This document shows, in pieces, positions 17,951-27,256 of a stretch of DNA of 64,000 nt; within the stretch, counting starts at the first letter, position 1, and every line of letters begins with the position of its first letter. Both the position numbers and the translations under genes were made by a program. The notes beneath the pieces were generated by a model that was not told where the DNA came from, ran no database searches, and saw nothing but the letters and a program-made list of their open reading frames with translations. The stretch is from Paraburkholderia sp. DHOC27 (lineage in GTDB: Bacteria; Pseudomonadota; Gammaproteobacteria; Burkholderiales; Burkholderiaceae): assembly GCF_003429005.1 (NCBI RefSeq), contig NZ_QVQV01000006.1, positions 248,001 to 312,000 on the forward strand, written 5' to 3'.

Positions 17951-19468
17951 ATGAGCCAGCCGATTCGCTTCTACCACCGCAACGCGATCCGCGAGATAAC
18001 GGACGCGCCCGTCACCCGCACCGTGCTGCAGTATCTGCGCGAGGACGCGCACTGCACCGGCACCAAGGAAGGGTGTGCCGAAGGCGACTGCGGCGCGTGC
18101 ACGGTCGTGGTCGGCGAACGCAACGAGGCAGGCGGCGTGAGCTTCAAGGCGGTCAATGCGTGCATCCAGTTCCTGCCCACGCTCGACGGCAAGGCGCTCT
18201 ACACCGTCGAAGACCTGCGCCAGCCGGACGGCACGCTGCACCCGGTGCAGGAGGCGATGGTGGAGTGTCACGGCTCACAGTGCGGCTTCTGTACGCCTGG
18301 ATTCGTGATGTCGATGTGGTCGCTGTACGAGAAACATGGCCACGAGCATCAGTGTGCGAACCGCACGGTGCCGTCGCGCGACGACATCAGCAATGCGCTG
18401 ACCGGCAACCTGTGCCGCTGCACGGGCTACCGGCCTATCGTCGATGCCGCCGTGCGCATGTTCGAAGCACCCGCGCCGAAAGCGCCGGTCGATATCGCCG
18501 CGCTCTCCGCGCAACTCGCCACCATCGCGCGTGACGACACCTTCCACTACGAACACAAGGGCCAGCAATTCGACGCGCCGCGCTGCGTCGAAGCGCTCGC
18601 GCAGATCAAGGCCGCCCAACCCGCCACACGGATTCTGGCGGGCAGCACCGACATCGGCCTGTGGGTCACCAAGCAGATGCGTGAGTTGGGCAACATCGTC
18701 TACGTCGGCCAGATCGACGCGTTGCGGCGCCTCGAGACCTCCGCCGACTGGATCGAGATCGGCGCGGGCGTGAGCGTCGAAACGGCTTATGGAGAACTCG
18801 CGAAGCACTATCCCGAACTCACCGAGATGTGGAAACGCTTCGCCTCGCTGCCCATCCGCAATGCAGGCACGCTTGGCGGCAACATCGCGAACGGTTCGCC
18901 CATCGGCGATTCGATGCCGGGTCTGATCGCACTCGGCGCGCGCGTGACCGTGCGCGGCGGCGAGATCGAACGCGAGATGGCGCTCGAAGACCTGTACGTC
19001 GCGTATCAGAAGAAGGACATGGCCGAGCACGAGTTCGTGGTCGGCCTGAAGGTGCCGACCCGCACCGGCGCACGTGCGAACCTGCAATTTCGCACCTACA
19101 AGCTCTCGAAGCGTTTCGATTCGGACATCTCCGCCGTGTGCGCGGCCTTTTCGTTCATCCCTGATGGCGACCTGATCCGCGAGCCGCGCATTGCGTTTGG
19201 CGGCATGGCCGCCACATCGAAGCGCGCGATCCACGCCGAAGCCGTGCTGCGCGACGCGCAATGGCACGAAGCCACCGCCCAGGCCGCGATGATCGCGCTC
19301 GGCAACGACTACGCGCCGCTCAGCGACATGCGCGCCACCAGCAACTACCGTCTGGAAGCGGCCAAGAACACGCTGTACCGCTTCTGGCTCGAAACCCGTC
19401 CGCACAATCCGCTGCCCAAGGCCGCGCTCGATGTGCGCGCGGTGCTCGCTGCCGGCGCGCTCGCTTGA
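17951..19468 (+). CDS. xdhA: Xanthine dehydrogenase small subunit (FeS and FAD)
   Basis: A cytosolic subunit of 505 residues that carries electrons from the molybdenum site to NAD. The N-terminal plant-type [2Fe-2S] ligands are Cys42, Cys47, Cys50 and Cys71. The second cluster is bound by Cys111, Cys114, Cys155 and Cys157 in CGFCTPGF and LCRCTGYRP. From about residue 195 a FAD-binding domain follows, with PATRILAGSTDIGLWV and NAGTLGGNIANGSPIGD as flavin motifs. GAGTGAG lies just before ATG 17951. xdhB begins 28 bases after the stop, so the three xdh genes form one operon for hypoxanthine/xanthine oxidation to urate. Confidence 0.95.
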   Translation: MSQPIRFYHRNAIREITDAPVTRTVLQYLREDAHCTGTKEGCAEGDCGACTVVVGERNEAGGVSFKAVNACIQFLPTLDGKALYTVEDLRQPDGTLHPVQEAMVECHGSQCGFCTPGFVMSMWSLYEKHGHEHQCANRTVPSRDDISNALTGNLCRCTGYRPIVDAAVRMFEAPAPKAPVDIAALSAQLATIARDDTFHYEHKGQQFDAPRCVEALAQIKAAQPATRILAGSTDIGLWVTKQMRELGNIVYVGQIDALRRLETSADWIEIGAGVSVETAYGELAKHYPELTEMWKRFASLPIRNAGTLGGNIANGSPIGDSMPGLIALGARVTVRGGEIEREMALEDLYVAYQKKDMAEHEFVVGLKVPTRTGARANLQFRTYKLSKRFDSDISAVCAAFSFIPDGDLIREPRIAFGGMAATSKRAIHAEAVLRDAQWHEATAQAAMIALGNDYAPLSDMRATSNYRLEAAKNTLYRFWLETRPHNPLPKAALDVRAVLAAGALA

Positions 19469-19496
19469 CCTCGTCAGACGGATACGGAGAAAGACA

Positions 19497-21911
19497 ATGA
19501 ATCAGCAGGCAGAACCGTTCCTGAAAGACGCTCAGGAATTCGAAGAATTTACCCAGGTGCACATCTCGCGGCCGCACGAGTCCGCGCATCTGCACGTCAG
19601 CGGCCGCGCGACCTACACGGACGACATTCCAGTGCTGGCCGGCACGCTGCACGCAGCGCTCGGGTTGTCCACCAAGGCGCATGCGAAGATCGTTTCCATG
19701 TCGCTCGACAAGGTGCGCGCAACACCGGGCGTCGTGGCCGTCTTCACGGCTGACGACATTCCGGGCGTGAACGACGTCGGTCCGATCATCCACGGTGATG
19801 ATCCGATTCTCGCGAAGGGCGAGGTGTTGTACGTCGGCCAGCCGGTGTTCATCGTCGCGGCGGTTTCGCATGACGTGGCGCGCCTCGCTGCGCGGCGCGC
19901 CGAGATCGTCTACGAAGAACTGCCCGCGATTCTCACCGCGCAGGAGGCACGCGCGGCCAATCAGCATGTGTTGCCGCCCATGAAGCTGGCACGCGGTGAT
20001 TCGGCAGCGGGCATCGCCCGCGCCGCGCATCGTGAAGCGGGTGAGATGCTGCTGGGTGGCCAGGAACAGTTCTATCTGGAAGGACAGATTTCGTACGCCG
20101 TGCCGAAGGACGATGACGGCATGCACGTCTATTGCTCCACGCAGCACCCCACCGAGATGCAGCACCTCGTTGCGCACGCGCTCGGCGTCGCGTCGCATAA
20201 CGTGCTGGTGGAATGCCGCCGCATGGGCGGCGGCTTCGGCGGCAAGGAATCGCAGTCGGCGCTGTTTGCATGCTGCGCGTCGATTGCCGCGTGGAAGCTG
20301 TTGTGCCCCGTGAAGCTGCGTCCCGACCGTGACGACGACATGATGGTCACCGGCAAGCGGCACGACTTTCACTACACGTACGAAGTCGGCTACGACGACA
20401 AGGGTGTGATCGACGGCGTGAGCGTGGATATGACCTCGCGCTGCGGTTTCTCCGCGGACCTGTCGGGCCCGGTGATGACGCGCGCGCTGTGCCACTTCGA
20501 CAACGCGTACTGGCTCTCGGACGTGACCATCGACGGCTTCTGCGGCAAGACCAACACGCAGTCGAACACGGCGTTTCGTGGCTTCGGCGGTCCGCAGGGC
20601 GCGTTCGCGATCGAATACATCATGGACAACATTGCGCGTTCGCTCGGCGAGGATTCGCTCGACGTGCGCCGTCGCAATCTGTACGGCAAGACCGAGCGCA
20701 ATGAGACGCCGTACGGTCAGATGGTCGAAGACAACGTGATTCACGAGTTGATCGACGAACTCGAAGCCACCAGCGAATACCGCGCACGCCGCGCCGAAAT
20801 CCGCGAGTTCAACGCGAACAACGAAGTGCTGAAGAAGGGCATGGCGCTCACGCCGGTGAAGTTCGGCATCGCCTTCAACGTGACGCACTTCAACCAGGCC
20901 GGCGCACTGGTGCATATCTATACCGACGGCTCGGTGCTCGTGAATCACGGCGGCACGGAGATGGGGCAGGGGCTCAACACCAAGGTCGCGCAGGTCGTCG
21001 CGCATGAGCTGGGGATCAGCTTCAGCCGCGTCCGCGTGACGGCGACGGACACCAGCAAGGTGGCCAACACCTCGGCAACGGCTGCGTCGACGGGCTCCGA
21101 TCTGAACGGCAAGGCGGCGCAGGATGCAGCGCGTCAGTTGCGCGAACGTCTCTCGGCGTTTGCTGCGGAGCGTTACGGCGCGGGCACGGTCAGCGCCGCA
21201 GACGTGCGCTTTGCTCACGACCGCGTACGCGTGGGCGAGGCCGTCGTGCCATTCGAAGAGATCATCGCCAAGGCCTATCTGGCGCGCGTGCAGTTGTGGT
21301 CGGACGGTTTCTATGCGACCCCGAAGCTCTATTGGGATCAATCGAAACTGCGCGGCCGGCCGTTCTACTACTACTCGTATGGCGCGGCCGTGGCCGAAGT
21401 GGTGATCGACACGTTGACCGGCGAGATGCGCGTGCTGCGCGCGGACGCGTTGCATGACGTGGGTGCGTCGCTCAATCCGGCGCTCGACGTGGGGCAGGTG
21501 GAAGGCGCCTTCATTCAGGGCATGGGCTGGCTCACCACTGAAGAACTGTGGTGGAACCAGGGCGGCAAGCTGATGACGCACGCGCCGTCCACCTACAAGA
21601 TTCCGACCGTCAACGACACACCGCCGGATTTCCGCGTGCGCCTCTTCAAGAACAGGAACGCGGAGGACAGCATCCACCGTTCGAAGGCGACCGGCGAGCC
21701 GCCGCTGCTGCTGCCGTTCTCGGTGTTCTTCGCCGTGCGCGACGCGGTGGCGGCCGTGGGTGACTACAAGGTCAACCCGCCGCTCAACGCACCCGCGACC
21801 AGCGAGGAAATTCTCAAGGCGGTGGGCGCCGTGCGCGCGGCCACGCATCCTGCCCCGGCGCCTGCCTGTGTGCCTGCTGCTGCATCTGCCTCTGCCGCTG
21901 TGCGGCAGTAA
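19497..21911 (+). CDS. xdhB: Xanthine dehydrogenase large (molybdopterin-binding) subunit
   Basis: The catalytic subunit, 804 residues, which binds the molybdenum cofactor and hydroxylates purines. Cofactor motifs are visible as RRMGGGFGGKESQ, FRGFGGPQGAF and GTEMGQGLNTKV. The catalytic glutamate is in KATGEPPLLLPFS near the C-terminus. GGAG seven bases before ATG 19497 sets the start. The last 25 residues, after VRAATHPAP, are a low-complexity run of Ala, Pro and Ser not expected in XdhB. This tail directly precedes the shortened xdhC and could mark the scar of a rearrangement. Confidence 0.95.
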   Translation: MNQQAEPFLKDAQEFEEFTQVHISRPHESAHLHVSGRATYTDDIPVLAGTLHAALGLSTKAHAKIVSMSLDKVRATPGVVAVFTADDIPGVNDVGPIIHGDDPILAKGEVLYVGQPVFIVAAVSHDVARLAARRAEIVYEELPAILTAQEARAANQHVLPPMKLARGDSAAGIARAAHREAGEMLLGGQEQFYLEGQISYAVPKDDDGMHVYCSTQHPTEMQHLVAHALGVASHNVLVECRRMGGGFGGKESQSALFACCASIAAWKLLCPVKLRPDRDDDMMVTGKRHDFHYTYEVGYDDKGVIDGVSVDMTSRCGFSADLSGPVMTRALCHFDNAYWLSDVTIDGFCGKTNTQSNTAFRGFGGPQGAFAIEYIMDNIARSLGEDSLDVRRRNLYGKTERNETPYGQMVEDNVIHELIDELEATSEYRARRAEIREFNANNEVLKKGMALTPVKFGIAFNVTHFNQAGALVHIYTDGSVLVNHGGTEMGQGLNTKVAQVVAHELGISFSRVRVTATDTSKVANTSATAASTGSDLNGKAAQDAARQLRERLSAFAAERYGAGTVSAADVRFAHDRVRVGEAVVPFEEIIAKAYLARVQLWSDGFYATPKLYWDQSKLRGRPFYYYSYGAAVAEVVIDTLTGEMRVLRADALHDVGASLNPALDVGQVEGAFIQGMGWLTTEELWWNQGGKLMTHAPSTYKIPTVNDTPPDFRVRLFKNRNAEDSIHRSKATGEPPLLLPFSVFFAVRDAVAAVGDYKVNPPLNAPATSEEILKAVGAVRAATHPAPAPACVPAAASASAAVRQ

Positions 21912-21937
21912 CCCGAAGCCACTCTGGAACGCTTGCG

Positions 21938-22531
21938 ATGATCGACGCTCCTCCATTCATACAGGTTGGCCGACGCAGCAGCCACGCTGCGTCGCGGCCC
22001 GCGCCGATGCACGTGGTGCTGTTCGGCGCGGGGCATGTCGGGCACGCGCTGATCACGTTGCTGGGCAGTCTGCCGTGTGTCGTGCAATGGGTGGACGAGC
22101 GCGACGAACTGTTCCCTGACGAAGTGCCGGCGAACGTGCAGATCGAGGCCACCGACACGCCCGACGCGATCATCGACAGCGCGCCGGCTGGCGCCTACTT
22201 CCTCGTGATGACGCACAATCACGCGCTCGATTTTTCGCTCGCCGTGCGCATCATGCGGCGGCGCGACTTCACCTACTTCGGGATGATCGGCTCGAAGACC
22301 AAGCGCGTGAAATTCGAGCGGCGCTTGATGGAGCGTGGCGTGGGAGAAGCGCGTCTGAGCGACATGACGTGTCCGATCGGCGTGACGGGTATCGTCGACA
22401 AGGCGCCGCCTTCGATAGCGCTCGCTGTGTGCGCCGAGCTTTTGCAGGTACGTTCGCGGGTGCTGGGCAGCGTGCCCGTGCAAGGCGAGGAGAGCGATTC
22501 GTCCGTTGGCGCGCTGTGCGCCAGCGTCTAA
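21938..22531 (+). CDS. xdhC: XdhC-like molybdenum cofactor insertion protein, C-terminal domain only
   Basis: XdhC carries sulfurated molybdenum cofactor to XdhB. This copy has 197 residues. The Rossmann-type C-terminal domain is complete: VVLFGAGHVGHALITLL, a DERDELFP stretch, VMTHNHALDF, and FGMIGSKTKRVKFERRL with IGVTGIVDKAPPSIA. The N-terminal XdhC/CoxI domain, usually about 120-140 residues with a CCGG-type motif, is absent. The frame begins with MIDAPPFIQ, which in full-length homologues lies at the domain border. The gene starts 26 bases after xdhB. Whether this is a functional short form, an assembly feature or a deletion cannot be told from sequence alone. Confidence 0.88.
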   Translation: MIDAPPFIQVGRRSSHAASRPAPMHVVLFGAGHVGHALITLLGSLPCVVQWVDERDELFPDEVPANVQIEATDTPDAIIDSAPAGAYFLVMTHNHALDFSLAVRIMRRRDFTYFGMIGSKTKRVKFERRLMERGVGEARLSDMTCPIGVTGIVDKAPPSIALAVCAELLQVRSRVLGSVPVQGEESDSSVGALCASV

Positions 22532-22577
22532 GTTTCAATCTCGTTCCCTGAGATGTCGCTCTGGTGGTTCCGGTAGC

Positions 22578-23564
22578 CTAGCGCCCTTGCAGCGCCATTT
22601 CCCTCGCAGCCGCGGGCGTGTTCTTCACGCGCCGCGGCTTGTGCGCAACCAGCGCATCCGACACCCGTGACATCAACGTGCGCAGCCAGCCAATGTCGCT
22701 CGGGCGGTCCGGTTGCGGATGCCACAACTGATAGCACTTGATGCGCGGAAACGGAATCGGCACATCGACCACGGCAAGCGGCAGCATACCCGCGTAGTGA
22801 GTGGCGAAGCGCCGGGTGGTCGTGAAGATCAGATCGGATTGCAGCAGCACCTGTGGCACGAGTCCGAAGTACGGCATCGTGGCGACGATGCGCCGTTGCG
22901 CGCCGGCGCGTGCAAAGCCGGTATCCACCGCACCGCCGCTCGCGCCGCTGTATGGCGTGGGCGCGAGGTGCGGCGCCGCCAGATAGGCCTCGCGCGTGAG
23001 CGGCGCCCGCGTCAGCGGGTGATCGGCGCGCATCATGCAGACCACCGTGTCCGAAAACAGATCGCTCTTCTCGAAGCGCGGGTCGGGCTTCGGCCAGTTG
23101 CCGATCACGAGATCGAGTTCGCCGGCATCGAGCGCGGCAGCGTGGTCGAGCGTCGGACACAACGATTCGATCTCCAGACGCGCATGCGGCGCCGCCTCGC
23201 GAAACTGCGCGATCACGGTGGGCATGAAGAAGTCGTTCAGATAGTCGGGCGCCGCGATCCGGAATGTGCGGCGTGAGCGGCCCGGGTCGAAATCGCCGTG
23301 CGGCGTGGCAACGAAATCCACTTCACGCAGGACCCGTTGCGCGGAAGCGAGCAGCGATTCGCCGTACTCGGTCGGCACCATGCCGGCCTTGCCGCGTACC
23401 AGGATCGGATCGTTGAGCGTCTCACGCAGCTTGCGCAGCGCGGTGCTGATGGCCGGCTGCGTCTGGTTCAGGCGCTGCGCAGTCTGCGTGACGCTGCGCT
23501 CGACGAGCAGCGTTCGCAGCACGCGGACGAGCCAGATATCGAGGGAAGCAGCGGTGTCGTCCAT
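22578..23564 (-). CDS. LysR-family transcriptional regulator
   Basis: A 328-residue regulator. The DNA-binding domain is IWLVRVLRTLLVERSVTQTAQRLNQTQPAISTALRKLRETL, of the NodD/LinR-like group. The effector-binding part begins near RTFRIAAPDYLNDFFMP. It converges on xdhC with a 46-base gap. It is plausible as a regulator of xanthine or purine use, since related LysR genes flank xdh operons in this family, but the control is not shown by the sequence. ATG 23564 starts the conserved region; the Shine-Dalgarno is weak. Confidence 0.88.
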   Translation of the reverse strand: MDDTAASLDIWLVRVLRTLLVERSVTQTAQRLNQTQPAISTALRKLRETLNDPILVRGKAGMVPTEYGESLLASAQRVLREVDFVATPHGDFDPGRSRRTFRIAAPDYLNDFFMPTVIAQFREAAPHARLEIESLCPTLDHAAALDAGELDLVIGNWPKPDPRFEKSDLFSDTVVCMMRADHPLTRAPLTREAYLAAPHLAPTPYSGASGGAVDTGFARAGAQRRIVATMPYFGLVPQVLLQSDLIFTTTRRFATHYAGMLPLAVVDVPIPFPRIKCYQLWHPQPDRPSDIGWLRTLMSRVSDALVAHKPRRVKNTPAAAREMALQGR

Positions 23565-23770
23565 GAAATCAGTTGGGCGAATCAGACTCAAGGGAGACGC
23601 GTCACGCAGCCGCCAGCATGACGGCGCACGCAACGCGGCGCGAAGTCTATAACCTTAGGCCCGTTTGCCGTGCGTCGGCCATAGCGGGTGCGGTATGGCC
23701 GGCATCACGGCAGCGGCGCCGGCTCGCATCCAGCAGCACTTCACGCCTAAACCTTCAAAGCCTCAAGCCT

Positions 23771-24412
23771 TCAGACCTTCAGACCGGAGGGCAACGCACT
23801 GATGCGCTTCACTTCACGCGACTCCAGCCAGTTCGGGGTACGCGCGCAGTAGAGCACCATTGGCAGTGCGTCTTCGCCCCAGAATAACTGATCGTTGAGC
23901 CAGAAGGTCGGCACACCGAACACACCCAGTTCGATGGCATCGGTCACGTTGCGCTGCAACTGCGCCTTGACGTCCTCGCGCTGGATCAACTCCGGCCCAT
24001 CCGGCATGCCAACCCGTTCGCACAGCGCAGCGAAACCTTCGTCCGTGGATGGGTCGCGCCCCTCGCGCCAGATGAAGCGAAAGATCTCGCGCGTCAACTG
24101 GACGTCGGCCTTGGCCGCCACGGCAAGCAGGAGCGGCCTGGTCGAATCGAACGGATGCGCGGGCGGCATCTTGAACCCAATGCCGAGTTGCTCGGCGCGA
24201 AACAGCGCATGCCGATAGGTGTACACGCGCTTGGCGGGTACGCCGTAGTTCGGAATCTGGCCCCAGCGGGCCTGCAATTCGTACAGCGGCACGGGCGTGA
24301 AAACGAACGGAAAGTCCGGCCATTTTTCATGTTGCTCGAGCAGCAAATACGTGAACGGCGAGACAAAGTCGTAAAACCACAGAGGTTGCGTGGCGTCGAT
24401 GCCATCAGTCAT
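23771..24412 (-). CDS. DsbA-family / 2-hydroxychromene-2-carboxylate isomerase-like protein
   Basis: A soluble protein of 213 residues of the thioredoxin-like kappa GST/DsbA family. It opens with PLWFYDFVSPFTYLLLEQ, where the serine of the SP motif replaces the redox Cys pair and binds glutathione in HCCA isomerases. The C-terminal GVFGVPTFWLNDQLFWGEDAL is the cis-proline loop and its following strand. Without a CxxC it is not a disulfide oxidase. Its natural substrate is unknown; HCCA isomerase itself acts in naphthalene breakdown, for which there are no other genes here. Start 24412 is set by GGAG eight bases upstream. Confidence 0.85.
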   Translation of the reverse strand: MTDGIDATQPLWFYDFVSPFTYLLLEQHEKWPDFPFVFTPVPLYELQARWGQIPNYGVPAKRVYTYRHALFRAEQLGIGFKMPPAHPFDSTRPLLLAVAAKADVQLTREIFRFIWREGRDPSTDEGFAALCERVGMPDGPELIQREDVKAQLQRNVTDAIELGVFGVPTFWLNDQLFWGEDALPMVLYCARTPNWLESREVKRISALPSGLKV

Positions 24413-24652
24413 AGATGTCTCCCGGATTGCTCGGATCTGCACGGTCAGCGGCGTGAATATGGGCGGCTCGCTGCGAGGGTTTACGACAAGTCCCCGGTAC
24501 GAACCTGCGCACGCGTCTGCTAAACCAGCCAGTCTGACGTGATCTTACGCGGAGCGGGCGCGGTGCGCAGTGGGCTGTCAAATTTCAGCGCGTGCTGCAC
24601 ACCACGGCTGCCACCGTCTAACGGTAGTTGTTCGCTGATTCGTCCACTGATA

Positions 24653-26089
24653 TCACGCCGTCTCGTGCGGTGACGCGGTGGACGGCTTGCCGGCTTCATC
24701 CGCAGGGCTCGCCGCAGCGGGAGCGTGCGGGTGCGCGGCATCGTGAGGATGATCGAGCCCCTGGGTCAGCCGCGCACGCACGAAACCGATGTGCTCGCGC
24801 AGCACATAGAACTGGTCAGCATAGGCGAGCGGCATTTTGAGTCCGTTGACGGATTCTTCGATCGCGTCGAGCCGCTCGATCAACGCCTGGCGTTCCTCGG
24901 CGGAGGTTTCGCTGAGCGCGCCGCGTTCAATGGCGATCAACGCGCCGTACCAGCGGTAGATGCGCGACTTGACCCGCCACGCGTACAGCGACGGCACCAG
25001 CCGCAACGCCGGGATCAGCACCACCACCAGTGGCACGACCACCACCAGCAGCCGGTCGACCAGGCTGGCGATCCAGAACGGCAGCACACGATACAGAAAG
25101 CTCTTGCCCGACTTGTAGTAGCGCGCGGCGTCGTCACTGATCGGGAAGTCGTGGGCGAGCGGGGCGGGGAATTCGCCGGCGTGCTGCAACAGGTTGGCTT
25201 TGCCGTGCACTTCGCGCGCGGCTTCGATCAGCAGGTCGGAGAGCGCCGGATGCAGCGACGTGCGCGCCACCAGCTCTTCGGTCGGCGCCACCATCTGGAG
25301 AGGCTGCGCGGGCAGGTTCTTGCCGAAGTCGAAGGCGCCCATCGGAATATGGATGGGCGTCAGGTACGGGAAGCGGCGGCCGTAGGCTTCGGCCTGGGTG
25401 AAGTTGTAGAACTGGATGTTCGGCGTATGGGTCAGCTTGACCATCACCGGCGGCTGGGCGGAGTCGCCAGTCAGAAAGGCCGCGTCCACCTTGCCTTCGG
25501 TGAGCGCCTGGGCGGCTTCGTCGCCGGACAGCGGCAGGAGTTTGGTGGAGCCGTCGGGCTCGATGCCGTTGGCCTTCAGCAGAGCCAGCGCCAGCTCGCG
25601 CGTGCCGCTGCCTTCCGCGCCGATGGCGAGGCGCTGCCCCTTGAATTCGGAGAGGCGCGTGACGGTCGGCCCGTGATAGAAGATGGCCAGCGGCACGTAG
25701 GCCACACTGCCGAGCGACATCAGGCCGTCGATGGGTTGGGTGGCCGTGATGCCGTCCTGCACGAAGCCCACGTCCACGTTGCCGTGCGGATCAGCAAGAC
25801 GTTGCAGGTTCTGGGCCGAGCCTTCGGAGGTCAGCACGTTGAGGGTGATGCCGTTGCGCGCGAGGATCGCCTTGTACTTCTGCGCCGCATTCCAGAACGA
25901 GCTGCCTTGCGGCCCGGCGGTCATGGTCAGCGTGCTGGGCGGTGCGGGCTGGATCAGGCGTACCGCGATCCAGATGGCGGCCGCGGCGATCAACAGGATC
26001 GGACCGAACGATACCGCCAGATCGCGCCATGAAATCGCCACGAAGCGGGCGACGAGGCGAGGTGGGGTGCGGCCGTTGGCAGACTTCAT
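24653..26089 (-). CDS. Membrane-anchored TAXI-type TRAP solute-binding protein
   Basis: A protein of 478 residues with a helix near residues 20-45 (FGPILLIAAAAIWIAVRLI), an extracytoplasmic TAXI-family binding domain and two more hydrophobic segments near residues 360-400. The TAXI signature is visible in the core FVQDG, AYVPLAIFYHG, GQRLAIGAEGSGTRELALALL and the DAAFLTGDSAQPP blocks. Typical TAXI proteins are simple periplasmic proteins that feed a DctM-type permease. Here no permease is present nearby, and the binding domain is anchored at both ends and followed by a cytoplasmic coiled helix. It may have a sensory or scaffold role. ATG 26089 was chosen because the upstream sequence is not membrane-like. 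Confidence 0.8.
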   Translation of the reverse strand: MKSANGRTPPRLVARFVAISWRDLAVSFGPILLIAAAAIWIAVRLIQPAPPSTLTMTAGPQGSSFWNAAQKYKAILARNGITLNVLTSEGSAQNLQRLADPHGNVDVGFVQDGITATQPIDGLMSLGSVAYVPLAIFYHGPTVTRLSEFKGQRLAIGAEGSGTRELALALLKANGIEPDGSTKLLPLSGDEAAQALTEGKVDAAFLTGDSAQPPVMVKLTHTPNIQFYNFTQAEAYGRRFPYLTPIHIPMGAFDFGKNLPAQPLQMVAPTEELVARTSLHPALSDLLIEAAREVHGKANLLQHAGEFPAPLAHDFPISDDAARYYKSGKSFLYRVLPFWIASLVDRLLVVVVPLVVVLIPALRLVPSLYAWRVKSRIYRWYGALIAIERGALSETSAEERQALIERLDAIEESVNGLKMPLAYADQFYVLREHIGFVRARLTQGLDHPHDAAHPHAPAAASPADEAGKPSTASPHETA

Positions 26090-26647
26090 GGGCTGACGTG
26101 ACGGCTCGGGCCGTTCAGTTGAATGTAGTGAACCGGGGCGTACCGCGATGAAAGCCGCGTCTCGCTGCAACGCAATGAGACTTGCCCAGGGGATTGCCGG
26201 GCGTACTTCGCACGCGACGCACTCGCGCCGATGGTACATGAAGTTGGCGCCAGGGCGGCCAGCCGGGGCGTCCAGCGGTTTAACAAACGCGTAACAAATC
26301 GTGAACGCCACGCCACGCGCGGCGCTCGAAGCTTGCTAAACCCTTTGCGCTTCTGACGCGCCTGGATTAAATTGTGCATCGCTGCCGCGAATCAACGTTT
26401 GCGCAGCGCGACCCGGCAAGACAAATGAGAACTGGGCGCGTTGCCGAACCGTGGCATGCCGGCCCGTGTTTTGCCCTTCGAGGGCGATCAAGGCCGGCCC
26501 CTCTCGCCTCTCGCACTCCGTGTCAAAGCCATCACTGGCTGTGGTTCAGCCGCGCTTTCGTGCGCGCTGCGAACAGCCGTGGGTGACAGAAGTCGTAACG
26601 AAGCCGCTTGTTAGATGCGGTCATAACCGAAGTAAAAAGGAGAAAGT
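26090..26647. other. Intergenic region without a recognised gene
   Basis: A divergent gap of 558 bases between the TAXI gene and the BON gene. Both flanking promoters should lie here. A strong ribosome-binding site (aaggaga) is found at the right end. Several frames are open for 60-100 codons but none has a plausible start signal or recognised family. I see no repeat or structured RNA. Confidence 0.35.
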
Positions 26648-26998
26648 ATGAAATCGGTCGATTTTCTGAAGGCGCTGGGTGGTGTGGTGGCGGTCGTGCT
26701 GGCTTGCAACGTGTACGCACAATCAAGCGATGCAGCCGCAACGGACGCAATGGCCGCGCCGAGCGCCAAGTCGGTCAAGAAGACAGACCGCACGCTGGGC
26801 CGCAAGGTGCGTAGCGCGCTGGCCAAGGCTCAGGGCGTCGACGTGTCGAGCATCTCGGTGCGCGCGCGTGGCGGTGCAGTGACGCTGACGGGCTCGGTGC
26901 CTGACCAGAGCCAGATCGACAAGGCTACTGCCGCTGCGCAAGGCGTCGCCGGCGTGACCTCGGTGTCGAACAAGCTGACGGTTGTGCTGCCGAACTAA
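26648..26998 (+). CDS. Periplasmic BON-domain protein
   Basis: A small protein of 116 residues. Residues 1-24 (MKSVDFLKALGG, then a hydrophobic run ending VYA) form a signal peptide. The BON domain covers about residues 49-116, with GRKVRSALAKAQGVDVSSISVRARGGAVTLTGSVPDQ showing the characteristic G at the strand turn and AAAQGVAGVTSVSNKL closing the fold. BON domains occur in periplasmic proteins induced by osmotic or envelope stress, such as OsmY, and bind lipid or associate with membranes. A perfect aaggaga precedes the ATG and an intrinsic terminator follows, so it is a single-gene transcript. Confidence 0.9.
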   Translation: MKSVDFLKALGGVVAVVLACNVYAQSSDAAATDAMAAPSAKSVKKTDRTLGRKVRSALAKAQGVDVSSISVRARGGAVTLTGSVPDQSQIDKATAAAQGVAGVTSVSNKLTVVLPN

Positions 26999-27048
26999 TT
27001 CGCGCTCGCGCGGAGCATCCGGACGCACGGCGTTCGTGGATGCTGGAT

Positions 27049-27084
27049 ACGGGTCCCGGTCATTGGCCGGGGCCCGTTTTTATT
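27049..27084 (+). terminator. Rho-independent terminator of the BON gene
   Basis: The stem pairs ACGGGTCCCGG (27049-27059) with CCGGGGCCCGT (27067-27077), one G-U pair inside, with a seven-base loop and a following TTTTT tract. It lies about 50 bases after the BON gene stop. Confidence 0.85.
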
Positions 27085-27256
27085 TGCTGGGTCCGCTTAT
27101 GCAGGCCCGGTGGCGGGGAGGACGCGCTGGCCGTTGATTGACCGTTACTCGGCGGCCGGTCTGGCGGTGCGTTATGACACACACTTTTCGCAGTTTGAGG
27201 CGTAGTGTGAAGACTGCGGGACGGGAAGCATCCTGAGTGAACCCGGAGTGAGTCAA

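Noticed and set aside
19320..21956. Open frame of 878 codons on the minus strand across xdhB and the end of xdhA
   Set aside because: A shadow of high-GC codons; rich in Arg and His, with no known family and fully overlapped by the real xdh genes.
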